Source: Virgibacillus phasianinus
GTDB taxonomy: Bacteria; Bacillota; Bacilli; Bacillales; Amphibacillaceae
Direction of reading: 5' to 3'
Length of the DNA: 64,000 bases
Assembly: GCF_002216775.1 (NCBI RefSeq)
Contig: NZ_CP022315.1
Location: 1,860,001 to 1,924,000 of the forward strand
Part shown: in pieces, positions 33,627 through 42,361 of the stretch
How the letters are laid out: each line of letters opens with the position of its first letter
How positions within the stretch are numbered: position 1 is the stretch's first letter
Notes under the pieces: generated by a model
The model's database searches: none
What the model was told of the DNA's origin: nothing
What the model saw: the letters and a program-made list of their open reading frames with translations, nothing else
Made by a program: the position numbers and the translations under genes

Positions 33627-34457
33627 ATGATTATTTTTCAAAATCGTTTTATGGATCGGGAAGAGGCAAAGGTTGATATGGAGGATCGCGGCTATCAATT
33701 TGGCGATGGGGTCTATGAAGTGTTCCGTATTTATGACGGGGCACTTTTTGACTTCGACAACCACTTGGATCGACTTGTAAGTAGTGCTCAAAAAATTCGC
33801 ATAGAACTTCCACTATCCTTAAATGAAATAAAGAAAATGCTTATGGGATTAGTGAAAGAAAATTCACTGGTTAACGGAACCTTATATGTACAAGTCACGC
33901 GTGGTGTAGCAAATCGTACACATCATTTTCCAGAACATCCGAAGGCATTATTGACCGCCTATACCAAACAGAGTGAACGCCCTTTTGAAACAACAAATAA
34001 AGGTATTCAAACCATTTTAATGGATGACATTCGCTGGCTCCGTTGTGATATCAAAAGCATAAATTTGCTGCCGAATGTTCTTGCCAAACAAACGGCTAAA
34101 GAACAGGGGTGTAAGGAGGCGATATTTCACCGCGACGGCATTGTAACAGAGGGAAGTTCAAGCAATGTTTTTATTATAAATGGAAATGATCTCCAAACAC
34201 ACCCAGCAAATAACCTAATTTTGAATGGGATAACAAGAAGAAATATAATTGGGTTAGCAAGTGGACTAGGATTGAACGTTAAAGAAAAGCCATATGGTGT
34301 GGAAGATCTTTTGGCTTCAGACGAGGTATTTGTTACTAGTACGACGTTGGAGGTTTCGCCGGTGATTGGGATTGATAGTACAGTTATTGCGGATGGGCAG
34401 CCGGGTCCGGTAACACGTAAACTTCAGGAGAGGTTTGAGGGGAGGGTTTTGGGGTAG
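33627..34457 (+). CDS. dat: D-amino acid transaminase (class IV)
   Basis: Interconverts D-alanine and D-glutamate with their oxo acids, PLP-dependent, 276 residues. GYQFGDGVYEVFRIYDG near the N-terminus, Schiff-base Lys143 in CDIKSINLLPN, VTEGSSSNVFII, and THPANNLILNGITRRN very similar to Bacillus D-amino acid transaminase. GGGGGAG ribosome site, 18 bp after dppA. It turns the D-amino acids set free by DppA into pyruvate or 2-oxoglutarate, the last enzymatic step of the operon. Confidence 0.9.
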   Translation: MIIFQNRFMDREEAKVDMEDRGYQFGDGVYEVFRIYDGALFDFDNHLDRLVSSAQKIRIELPLSLNEIKKMLMGLVKENSLVNGTLYVQVTRGVANRTHHFPEHPKALLTAYTKQSERPFETTNKGIQTILMDDIRWLRCDIKSINLLPNVLAKQTAKEQGCKEAIFHRDGIVTEGSSSNVFIINGNDLQTHPANNLILNGITRRNIIGLASGLGLNVKEKPYGVEDLLASDEVFVTSTTLEVSPVIGIDSTVIADGQPGPVTRKLQERFEGRVLG

Positions 34458-34535
34458 TTTTGCGATTTTTATGGTAAAATCTTGTAATCTATTAACTTTT
34501 TAATTAATATGTTTCAAAAATCCTTGAGATAAAAC

Positions 34536-34943
34536 TTGATGGTACATGTTGGGTTTGCGGAAAGTGTTGAAGCTGCAATAACTGGGGCAATTACTTACAC
34601 AACTCCAATAGCAAAGACTATTACATTGTTTTACCAATCTATTTTTCCAAGAGTTGGCGATTTAACAACCGTCAGCTCTCTTTTAGTAGTAAAAAGGAGC
34701 TTGTTTATGTTTATTTTCCTTTGGGTATTTGCAACCACTTTTATTATATCTTATCTTTCCATTCATAATTATCTTGGTGGCGAGGATGCTTTTAGTGGTA
34801 TTATTTTTAACCTCGTGTTTTTGGGTTTATCGGTATATTTACTACATAATTCATACTCCCATAAAGAAAAGAAACATAGTATATTGTTTAGTATATTAAT
34901 TTTGTTTATTATTATATCGATTGTATTGATGATGATTATGTGA
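34536..34943 (+). CDS. Small membrane protein of unknown function
   Basis: 135 residues, not recognised. After an N-terminal segment of about 55 residues there are three hydrophobic helices (FMFIFLWVFATTFIISYLSI, AFSGIIFNLVFLGLSVYLL, SILFSILILFIIISIVLMMI) with a short SHKEKKH basic loop between the last two. The initiating TTG (34536) or ATG (34539) has only a weak ribosome site, so expression is uncertain. It follows dat by 78 bp and is more AT-rich than the operon. Confidence 0.5.
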   Translation: MMVHVGFAESVEAAITGAITYTTPIAKTITLFYQSIFPRVGDLTTVSSLLVVKRSLFMFIFLWVFATTFIISYLSIHNYLGGEDAFSGIIFNLVFLGLSVYLLHNSYSHKEKKHSILFSILILFIIISIVLMMIM

Positions 34944-35315
34944 GTTAGGGGTGGTTAAAAATGTGTAATTAAATTATTAATATGCTATGGCCAATTGAGG
35001 TGTATCGGATTATTTGGATCATCATAATATTTCTTGAATTTTATGCGAAGACGATAAAAGTAGTGCTTAAGCAAAGGGTCAATCTTTCTTTTCAGGATTA
35101 AGCTTTTATGAACATTGTGCTTAAATCCGGGCTTTTCAACTATTATATAAAATACAAAAAAGCTTTACTGACGTATAGCCTAAGCCCCAATATCACACAC
35201 AGCCCTTGGTAACCCCCATCGGTAAAACCAAGGACGGATGTGTCTATTCAAAAGATAAAAGACTTAAATGAAGTTGCCGTATACGGAACTGTTTTACAAC
35301 CCCATCCTAACTCCC
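34944..35315. other. Intergenic region, nothing coding seen
   Basis: AT-rich, about 370 bp. A CCTTGGT / ACCAAGG stem-loop near 35203-35238 could terminate transcription from either side. No repeat family member and no convincing frame. Confidence 0.35.
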
Positions 35316-36323
35316 CTAATCCAACTCCCTCGTACTATCCCGCACAATCAACGAAGCCTCTTTAATCGTCAACCCTTGCCCATTCTCCCTTTCATCACCT
35401 TTTATAGAAGCAATCAGTTTTTTAACGGATTCTGCCCCCATTTCATATAGCGGCATCTTCACTGTGGTGAGTGAAGGGAATAGCGATGATCCAAAAAATG
35501 TGTCATGGATCCCGACAATAGAAATGTCTTCCGGGATGGAGAGTCCCTTATCATAAATGGCTCTCATCGCTCCCAGGCAAATCATGATATTGGAGGCAAA
35601 GATTGCTGTAGGGAGTTCGGGTAAATTCAAAAGCTTTTGCATGGAGGCATAGCCGCTTTCCACCGTATATTCACTTTCCTGTACATGACTGGAATTAAAT
35701 TCTATGTCTGCTTCCCGGAGTCCTTGTCTGTATCCTTGAAATCGCCTTAACCCCGTTCCAGTGAACAGCGGTCCAGTAATATGAGCAATACGCTTATGAC
35801 CGAGTTCGGTGAGGTGCTTGGTTGCCAGCTTTCCGCCCAATTCATCATTAAGCACGACATAATTGTTGATACCATTAATCAAACGATTGACTAAAACAAA
35901 GGGCTTATTTGTTTTTTGTAATTCTAATATCTCTGTGTCGTCCGATTCAGAGTTTGCAATGAGGAGACCATCGATGCGGTCTTCCAAGAGATGAGAGAAA
36001 TAATTCTTTTTTAATCCCTTTTGTTTCATACTGTAGACGAGGAGATTATAGTTTTCCATTGCTGCCTGGTCCTCTGCACCGTGAATAATACTTGCATACA
36101 CGGGGTTTGAAAAATCGGGTATGACCATGCCAAGCATTTTGGTTTCATTTTTCTTAAGGTTTCTTGCGGATTGATTAGGGCGGTAATTTAGTTCCTTAAT
36201 CGTATCAAGAATACGCCTGCGCGTGTCTTCTTTTATATGTAATCCATCGTCATTATTAACCACTCTCGAAACAACGGATGGATGAACTCCAGCCGATTTG
36301 GCTACATCTTTTAATGTGACCAT
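35316..36323 (-). CDS. LacI-family transcriptional regulator
   Basis: About 335 residues. N-terminal LacI helix-turn-helix MVTLKDVAKSAGVHPSVVSR with hinge helix NQSARNLKKNE, followed by a periplasmic-binding-protein-like effector domain (GMVIPDFSNPVYASIIHGAE onward, HKRIAHITGPLFTGTGLRRF). ATG 36323 gives the usual LacI start; an ATG at 36332 (MCKMVTLK) is also possible as AGGAAGG is nearer to it. Divergent from a truncated lyase gene whose upstream DNA holds perfect LacI-type operators, so its target operon seems largely lost here. Confidence 0.85.
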   Translation of the reverse strand: MVTLKDVAKSAGVHPSVVSRVVNNDDGLHIKEDTRRRILDTIKELNYRPNQSARNLKKNETKMLGMVIPDFSNPVYASIIHGAEDQAAMENYNLLVYSMKQKGLKKNYFSHLLEDRIDGLLIANSESDDTEILELQKTNKPFVLVNRLINGINNYVVLNDELGGKLATKHLTELGHKRIAHITGPLFTGTGLRRFQGYRQGLREADIEFNSSHVQESEYTVESGYASMQKLLNLPELPTAIFASNIMICLGAMRAIYDKGLSIPEDISIVGIHDTFFGSSLFPSLTTVKMPLYEMGAESVKKLIASIKGDERENGQGLTIKEASLIVRDSTRELD

Positions 36324-36477
36324 CTTACACATGCACCTTCCTAATATATAAATTCCCATGATAGAACGTAAGTCCATTATAAGGCAACTGGCATCAATTT
36401 TCTATTTGTTTCTAAATTCAAAAAACCATTTGACAAATAGCAAAATGGATATTAGTATGTAATTATTCATTTAGGAA

Positions 36478-36487
36478 AACGTTTGTC
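36478..36487. promoter_or_regulatory. LacI-type operator, half or degenerate site
   Basis: AACGTTTGTC, sharing the right arm of the palindrome at 36563-36574. About 80 bp from it, a spacing at which LacI-family dimers on both sites could cooperate. Confidence 0.4.
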
Positions 36488-36562
36488 TTTATTGTTTAAT
36501 TATATTTTTTAATATATCCCTATTTAATGGTGTATATACTAACATTAATTAAACAAGATTAA

Positions 36563-36574
36563 ACAAACGTTTGT
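36563..36574. promoter_or_regulatory. LacI-type operator palindrome
   Basis: ACAAACGTTTGT, a perfect 12-bp dyad with the central CG typical of LacI-family sites, placed 48 bp before the truncated gene's start codon. Confidence 0.6.
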
Positions 36575-36621
36575 CTAATAATAGAATTTGAATGCGATTA
36601 CAAAATTGTTGGGGGATTAAG

Positions 36622-36966
36622 ATGGCATCGAATGTTATCGATTCAGAGTTGTATAGAGGAATTTATGTATCTGAAGAAATGAGGGAAGTATTCGCGGATA
36701 AATCCCTATTACAAAAATGGCTGGATTCATGGGTTGCATTAGCAAAGGCCGAGGCAGAAGCGGGAATTATTCCGAAGCAAGCTGTAGAAGAAATCGCGAA
36801 GAAAGCCCACCATGAAAATCTAGATATGGAAACCATCCGGAAAGGAATTGTGGACACCACGCATCCATTGATTGTGCAAATCCGGGAGTTCACAAAAGCA
36901 GTTGGTGGGAAATCGGGGAGGTCAGTCCCCCGGTGCTTTAAAGTGCTAAAGTGTCTCTCTATCTGA
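36622..36966 (+). pseudogene. Truncated lyase-superfamily gene (adenylosuccinate lyase / carboxymuconate cycloisomerase type)
   Basis: About 95 residues match the N-terminus of this lyase family: LYRGIYVSEEMREVFADKSL, LQKWLDSWVALAKAEAEAGI and GIVDTTHPLIVQIREFTKAV. Family members have about 450 residues. After KAVGGK the frame enters a REP-like palindrome (36914-36954) and then stops; no further lyase sequence follows. GGGGGATT ribosome site. It was probably the first gene of an operon under the divergent LacI. Confidence 0.75.
36914..36954. repeat. REP-like element truncating the lyase gene
   Basis: GGGGAGGTCAGTCCCCCGG followed by TGCTTTAAAGTGCTAAAGTG. One outer palindrome plus the inner dyad; the second outer arm is missing. 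Confidence 0.75.
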
Positions 36967-37101
36967 AACTTTGATGTTGTTCATTTTGTGGAACAAGGAT
37001 ATAGATCGTGCTGAACTATTTTGTGTTTTATGGATTCAAATCTCCAGCTTCAGAAACGTAACTTTCTAATGATATACTTAACGTTGAAGGGGGATGATTA
37101 A

Positions 37102-37701
37102 ATGAAAAAGCTATTGCTAACAGGGTTTGAACCATTTTTAGATTATCCGGTTAATCCGACAATGGAAATTGTAGAACAATTGGATGGTTCTATCATGAAT
37201 GGATACGAGATCATTGGAAAAGTGCTAACCGTTGATTTTTCAAAAAGCGGGGAAAATCTTCTTAACGAAATAAACTTAGCTAAGCCTGATGCCGTTATTT
37301 CATTAGGATTAGCAGGTGGCAGGTATAAAGTTACACCTGAACGAATTGCCATTAATTGTAATGATGGCAATTCAGATAATACAGGGAATCAACCCAAAAA
37401 TGAAGTAATTTTTGAGGATGGACAAGATGGGATCTTTTCCACATTGCCGATTGAAGATATGGTGAAAAAATTAGAAGAATCGGGGTTACCAACCGAAATA
37501 TCAAATTCAGCGGGAACCTATTTGTGTAATAATGTGATGTACCACGGTTTATATCATTTTAAAAAGAGTAACCAATTTGTTCCATGTGGCTTTATTCATA
37601 TCCCTGCATCACATGAACTAGCCTTGAAGCATAAAAAAATACCAAGTTGGTCTCATGCTGATTTAATGAAAGCTGTTGAAATTTGTATAAGCTGTTTGTA
37701 G
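37102..37701 (+). CDS. pcp: Pyrrolidone-carboxylate peptidase (pyroglutamyl peptidase I)
   Basis: Cysteine peptidase (C15) removing N-terminal pyroglutamate from peptides, cytoplasmic. 199 residues; the triad is complete: Glu80 in PERIAIN, Cys142 in AGTYLCNNVMYHGL, His166 in GFIHIPASH. The N-terminus MKKLLLTGFEPFLDYPVNPT is typical. GGGGGATG ribosome site. Single-gene unit ending in a bidirectional terminator. Confidence 0.92.
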   Translation: MKKLLLTGFEPFLDYPVNPTMEIVEQLDGSIMNGYEIIGKVLTVDFSKSGENLLNEINLAKPDAVISLGLAGGRYKVTPERIAINCNDGNSDNTGNQPKNEVIFEDGQDGIFSTLPIEDMVKKLEESGLPTEISNSAGTYLCNNVMYHGLYHFKKSNQFVPCGFIHIPASHELALKHKKIPSWSHADLMKAVEICISCL

Positions 37702-37750
37702 GGAGATAAGTGAGATAAAGGGTTCTTAAAGGTAATCATACAAGCATAAT

Positions 37751-37786
37751 AAAGGTCTTTGTTCACAATTTGGAACAAAGACCTTT
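37751..37786. terminator. Bidirectional terminator between pcp and nhaC-like gene
   Basis: AAAGGTCTTTGTTC and GAACAAAGACCTTT, 14-bp stem; it serves converging transcripts from both strands. Confidence 0.85.
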
Positions 37787-37834
37787 AAACTGTCATTCAT
37801 CAAAAGAAGATTTTAGTGTCTGTATATATTCAAA

Positions 37835-39247
37835 TTAAGCGGAATGTTTATCAACTTTATTTTTCTTTTTACCTGAGTTAAAGAAAAACCATCCCATAAA
37901 TCCGTAGAAAATTGTAATCATAATCCCTATATAGCTAAACCATAGGAACGGCAGGTAGGCCAATGTTGAAACGCCTAAAACGGTTGACATATAAATACCG
38001 CCATCTGACCAGGGGATCATTGGAGTCGTAACCGTTCCACCGCCTTCTGTATTTCGGGACAAAACGCGCCGATCAATATTTCGATCATCGTACAGATCTT
38101 CTGTCATTTTGGTTCCGGTAATGTTGGAGACATAGGCTGCACTGCCAAATAGGTTACCAAGGAATGCGGAGAACATGGTAGATAGCGTTAATTTACCAGT
38201 GCTGTCTTGCACCCATTTATCAAACAAATTACTAAACGTGCGTAATATACCAACTTGATCAAGCAGCCCTCCTAAGCCAAGTGCCATTAAAATAAGCGCG
38301 ATAACACCAAGCATGGACACAATACCGCCGGAGTTAAGCAGTGAATCAATAAATTCAACACCAGACGTGATATCAACAACGCCATTATAAGCAGTGTTTA
38401 TTGCCGCTACAACGTCCATTCCTTGAAATAATGCTGCCCAAACAGCTCCAAGCAATGCACCAAAGGAAATGACGGGAATTGCTGGTTTACTCATGGCCAA
38501 TAATGCAATAACTACTGCGGCTGGAATCAGGACATACCAGTGAATATTAAAGGTTTCATTTAATGCTGTCGCAACACCTTCAGCTTGTGATAAATCACCT
38601 TGTTCATCAACATAAAAGAAACCGACAATTGTGAACAGCAAACCAGTGATTAATAGTGTTGGAATACTCACTGGCAGCATTCCTTTTACGTGTTCAATAA
38701 CATTTACTTTTGCAAGTGAAGCGGTCAGATTGGTCGTGTCCGACAATGGAGATAATTTATCGCCCACATATGCGCCAGATATAACGGAACCCGCTACTAA
38801 TGGTAATGGAATACCGAAACTCGCACCAATTCCCATCATCGCAATTCCGGCTGTCCCCGCTGTACCAAACGATGTCCCGGTAGCAAGCGAAGTGATAGCA
38901 CAAATAATCATCGCCGCTACTAGAAAAATAGAAGGATTTAAAATTTGTAAACCATAATAAATTAAGGAGGGGACAATTCCGCCAGCAATCCAGGTCCCGA
39001 TTAATGCACCAACAGTAAATAATATGAGCGTCGCTTCAAGGCCATTATAGATACCTTTCATGATAGAAGCCTGCAGGTCCTGATAAGAATGTTTTAATTT
39101 TAATCCCAGCCCGATAACGATAAACCATGTCGCAAACAATCCTAATTGAATTGGAATTGAAAAGACAGCAACAGATAATGACATAATGACCAGAAATATA
39201 ACCAAAACAAGAAATACTTCATACATTTTCGGTTTTTGCGGTTCCAC
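37835..39247 (-). CDS. NhaC-family Na+/H+ antiporter
   Basis: 470-residue integral membrane protein with about 11-12 helices. NhaC-family marks: TWIAGGIVPSLIYYGLQIL, ATGTSFGTAGTAGIAMMGIG and GAYVGDKLSPLSDTTNLTA, the last containing the conserved acidic and Ser/Thr residues for cation binding. GTG start with AAAGGAGGAA. It is the distal gene on the hydroxyproline side, separated from the ALDH by a terminator, so it has its own promoter. Relatives also exchange organic anions (for example malate/lactate), so uptake or efflux linked to the pathway is possible. Confidence 0.85.
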   Translation of the reverse strand: MEPQKPKMYEVFLVLVIFLVIMSLSVAVFSIPIQLGLFATWFIVIGLGLKLKHSYQDLQASIMKGIYNGLEATLILFTVGALIGTWIAGGIVPSLIYYGLQILNPSIFLVAAMIICAITSLATGTSFGTAGTAGIAMMGIGASFGIPLPLVAGSVISGAYVGDKLSPLSDTTNLTASLAKVNVIEHVKGMLPVSIPTLLITGLLFTIVGFFYVDEQGDLSQAEGVATALNETFNIHWYVLIPAAVVIALLAMSKPAIPVISFGALLGAVWAALFQGMDVVAAINTAYNGVVDITSGVEFIDSLLNSGGIVSMLGVIALILMALGLGGLLDQVGILRTFSNLFDKWVQDSTGKLTLSTMFSAFLGNLFGSAAYVSNITGTKMTEDLYDDRNIDRRVLSRNTEGGGTVTTPMIPWSDGGIYMSTVLGVSTLAYLPFLWFSYIGIMITIFYGFMGWFFFNSGKKKNKVDKHSA

Positions 39248-39327
39248 GTAAGTTCCTCCTTTATTAAACTGTAAAACTACTATACTTATACTGCTTGACT
39301 AGCATTGATGTAGTTTAAAAATTGCAC

Positions 39328-39358
39328 CCCCGCATGCCCTTCTGTAAGGCATGTGGGG
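39328..39358 (-). terminator. Terminator after the ALDH gene
   Basis: On the minus strand CCCCACATGCC, loop, GGCATGCGGGG, then GTGCAATTTTT. Confidence 0.85.
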
Positions 39359-39370
39359 CTAGGCTCCTTC

Positions 39371-40861
39371 TCAGTCGCTGATTTTTACCAGTACACTTTT
39401 AACCTCGGTATAGTTTGCTAATCCATATTCGCCGCCCATTTCGCGGCCAACGCCGGATTTCTTATAGCCGCCAAACGGCATGGTCTCGAGTTCAAGTCCG
39501 AAGTCATTAATCCAGACTGTGCCAGCTTGTAGTTTTCCGGAAACACGGTGCCCTTTGCGGATGTTTTCTGTCCAGACACTTGCTGCCAGCCCGTATTCGC
39601 TGTCATTTGCCCTTTTGACGACTTCTTCTTCTGTGTCGAAAGGACATATAGCGATAACCGGTCCGAAAATTTCTTCTCTGGCAATCGTCATATCGTCTTC
39701 TACATCCGCAAAGACAGTTGGTTCCACGAAATACCCTTTATCAAATGCCTTGTTACCGCCGGCCACTAATCGGGCGCCTTCCGCTTTTCCTTTTTCAATG
39801 TAATCCAGTACGGTTTGTTGCTGTTTTGCGGAAATAAGTGGTCCCATTTCAGTCCCAGCATCCATGCCGGGTCCGAGTTTCATTGCTTTGGCACGCTCGG
39901 CAATCGCGTCGACTACATGGTCATAATGCTTACGTTGAACATAGAGGCGGGTGCAGGCGCTGCAATTCTGGCCATGGTTATACATGGTGCCATTAAATGA
40001 ACCTTCAATAGCGTCATCGAGATTTGCATCATCGAAAATAATGCTAGGGGACTTGCCACCAAGTTCCAGCGTAATTCCTTTAATGTCTTTCGCCGCTTTT
40101 TTCATAACATTTTCTCCAACTGCTGTGGATCCTGTAAAAGCAACCTTGGCAATATCCTTATGGGTAATGATTGCTTCTCCAGCAACGCTGCCGGCGCCGG
40201 GTACAACATTTACTACCCCGTCCGGGAATCCCGCTTCTTTGAACAATTGTGCGGCATATAGGAGTGACAATGGCGTTTCACTCGCGGGTTTAATAACCAC
40301 GGTACACCCGACAGCCAGCGCAGAACCGAGTTTCCATCCGGCCATGGCGAGTGGGAAATTCCACGGGATGACCTGTCCGACCACTCCAACCGGTTCGTGG
40401 ACAATATAATTAAAATAGTCAGGAGAAACATTGACTGTTTTACCGGTTATTTTCGTTGCCCATCCAGCATAGTAACGAAAATGCTGGACAGTTCCATCCA
40501 CATCGTCCTCAAGCGCTACTTCGTATGGCTTCCCGTTATCCAGGGCTTCAAGCTGTGCAAGTTCTTCGCGATTTTCATCCAAAAGATCCGCAAATTTATA
40601 GATGAGATGGGAGCGTTCGGCTGCTTCCATCTTGGTCCACTCGCCTTCTTCAAATGCTTTTTTAGCAGCTGTAACGGCACGATCAATATCCTCTTCCTGT
40701 GCTTCACTTACATGTGCAATGACCTCTTCTGTAGCAGGGTTAAGGACTTCAAATGTTTTTCCACTTTCAGATTCCATATATTCCCCATTCATGTAAAGCC
40801 CTTTAACACCCTGCAAAAATTCCTCGACTTTTGGTTTTAACAAAATTTCTTTTGTAGCCAT
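39371..40861 (-). CDS. Aldehyde dehydrogenase, probable 2-oxoglutarate semialdehyde dehydrogenase
   Basis: 496-residue ALDH. VIPWNFPLAM, ELGGKSPSIIF with catalytic Glu, nucleophile Cys in GQNCSACTRLYV, and EEIFGPVIAI. Sequence alone only says ALDH; assignment to the last step of hydroxyproline breakdown (2,5-dioxopentanoate to 2-oxoglutarate) comes from the DapA-family deaminase 35 bp upstream and the epimerase/dehydrogenase genes beyond. Strong AGGAGG site before ATG 40861. Confidence 0.8.
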   Translation of the reverse strand: MATKEILLKPKVEEFLQGVKGLYMNGEYMESESGKTFEVLNPATEEVIAHVSEAQEEDIDRAVTAAKKAFEEGEWTKMEAAERSHLIYKFADLLDENREELAQLEALDNGKPYEVALEDDVDGTVQHFRYYAGWATKITGKTVNVSPDYFNYIVHEPVGVVGQVIPWNFPLAMAGWKLGSALAVGCTVVIKPASETPLSLLYAAQLFKEAGFPDGVVNVVPGAGSVAGEAIITHKDIAKVAFTGSTAVGENVMKKAAKDIKGITLELGGKSPSIIFDDANLDDAIEGSFNGTMYNHGQNCSACTRLYVQRKHYDHVVDAIAERAKAMKLGPGMDAGTEMGPLISAKQQQTVLDYIEKGKAEGARLVAGGNKAFDKGYFVEPTVFADVEDDMTIAREEIFGPVIAICPFDTEEEVVKRANDSEYGLAASVWTENIRKGHRVSGKLQAGTVWINDFGLELETMPFGGYKKSGVGREMGGEYGLANYTEVKSVLVKISD

Positions 40862-40896
40862 GTTTACGAAACCTCCTTATTATTTTTAGCAACTCA

Positions 40897-41790
40897 TTAG
40901 TGTGTAACTACCTGTAAATTACTTAAGATTTCTTGTAATGTTGCGTCTTCCTCATCCGTCAATGGTAATCTAGGCTTGCGCGAAGGACCACCGGCTAACC
41001 CTTGTAAATCCAGACCACGTTTCACGACCTGCACATATTTTCCGGAATCCTCCAGGAAGTTACAAAGCGGAAGGATTTGATCATAGATTTCCCATGCCTT
41101 GTCTAAATCGCCTTCCTGAAAACGATTAAATAAATCGGTAGCTAATTCCGGTATAATATTGCCGGCAACCGACACCCATCCAGTAGCGCCAACTAAAAAG
41201 GATTCAAGCACCAGATCATCGGAGCCGCAAAATGTTTGGATAAATCCTTTCCCTTGTCTGGTGATGTCCCGCAGTTTACTAATCTCGCCACTGGATTCTT
41301 TGATGTGGGTGATATTATCGACATCACGGCCAACCTTTAAAATTGTTTCCGTACCAATATCCACACCTGAAGTGAAGGGATTATTATAAATCATGATTGG
41401 CAGTGTTACTGATTCAGCAACTGTTTTAAAATGTTGATAGATTTCATTATCTTTTGGATGTGCGTAGTAGGAATTTATTAGCAGTGCAGCATCCGCGCCG
41501 ACAGCTTCTGCCTTTTTCGTATATTCGATGGCATCTACAGTAGTTTCTGCAGCTGTACCAATGATCAGCGGGATGCGGCTGTTTACTTGTTCAGCAGCCA
41601 CTTCCATAAGTTTAAATTTCTCTTCCTTCGTCAAACTGACAAATTCACCAGTGCTGCCATTGACAATTACCCCAGCGACTTTTGCGCGGATATAATGTTC
41701 GATATTTTGCTTCAATCCCTCGTAATCAACGGATTCATCCTGATGCATTGGTGTTGCGAGTACTGGAAAAGTTCCTTCTAGTAATGTCAT
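40897..41790 (-). CDS. DapA-family lyase, probable pyrroline-4-hydroxy-2-carboxylate deaminase
   Basis: 297-residue class I aldolase-like barrel forming a Schiff base with its substrate. GSTGEF (45-50), Tyr135 in MIYNNP and Lys164 in THIKESSGE are the family residues. True DapA would not be expected beside an ALDH and a hydroxyproline epimerase; in hydroxyproline pathways this family deaminates and dehydrates pyrroline-4-hydroxy-2-carboxylate. Other members cleave sugar acids, so the assignment is by context. TAGGAGGAA site before ATG 41790. Confidence 0.8.
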   Translation of the reverse strand: MTLLEGTFPVLATPMHQDESVDYEGLKQNIEHYIRAKVAGVIVNGSTGEFVSLTKEEKFKLMEVAAEQVNSRIPLIIGTAAETTVDAIEYTKKAEAVGADAALLINSYYAHPKDNEIYQHFKTVAESVTLPIMIYNNPFTSGVDIGTETILKVGRDVDNITHIKESSGEISKLRDITRQGKGFIQTFCGSDDLVLESFLVGATGWVSVAGNIIPELATDLFNRFQEGDLDKAWEIYDQILPLCNFLEDSGKYVQVVKRGLDLQGLAGGPSRKPRLPLTDEEDATLQEILSNLQVVTH

Positions 41791-41864
41791 TTTAAATTCC
41801 TCCTAAAATTGTTGTTTTATTTGCCGGTTTCTAAAAGATTGTTGCTTTTGCAATCTATCAATTC

Positions 41865-42345
41865 CGACGTATGCGAAGGGTTGTTTTCCGCTGCGGACCG
41901 TTGCTTTCCGCGGGCACGGCTTAAGCCTCCTCGAGAAACCCACTCTGCGGGGTCTTAAGACTCGTGCTGTTCCCGCAGGAGTCAACGGTCCTCCACTCCA
42001 AACAACCATCGTAATAGTGGGTAAGCCATCATTGCCAACCCCATATTAGCGGAGGAAAAACACGGAGACTCCTCGAAAAAGAAAAGCACTTTTTCTTCGT
42101 GCGATGCTTATTCGGGGAAGCATTCCTTGTCCTGTGGGAGCAGAAGCCTAGATGAGACCCCGGAGAGCGTCAATAATGAAGCCCGACTAAAACCGCCCTT
42201 TGCGGGCAACGTCGGCTACCCCTTGTCGGGACAAGGAGGCTCATCAGCTACCCATGGAAAGCGCAGTGTTTTTCCGCAGCGGTGAAAGAGTGCCTAACAT
42301 GATTTTTAGTTATGTCGCAGTTTTATCAATTGCGGTGATACTAGT
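41865..42345. repeat. Family B compound GC-rich repeat
   Basis: About 480 bp, filling the gap between two minus-strand genes. Segments include GGGTTGTTTTCCGCTGCGGA, the dyad GGCACGGCTTAAGCC, GGGGTCTTAAGACTCGTG, AAAAGAAAAGCACTTTTTCT, a cassette in reverse at 42181-42236, and AGCGCAGTGTTTTTCCGCAG. A second copy lies at 51711-52410, interrupted by family A. No gene in it. Confidence 0.8.
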
Positions 42346-42361
42346 AACGCGAAAGCAGCCT

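Noticed and set aside
39321-39338. Sigma-54-like box upstream of the NhaC gene on the minus strand
   Set aside because: GG to GC spacing is 13 instead of 12 and the sequence is part of the ALDH terminator stem.
39480-40840. Several plus-strand frames of 60-152 codons
   Set aside because: Antisense shadows of the aldehyde dehydrogenase gene; codon use and start sites do not support them.
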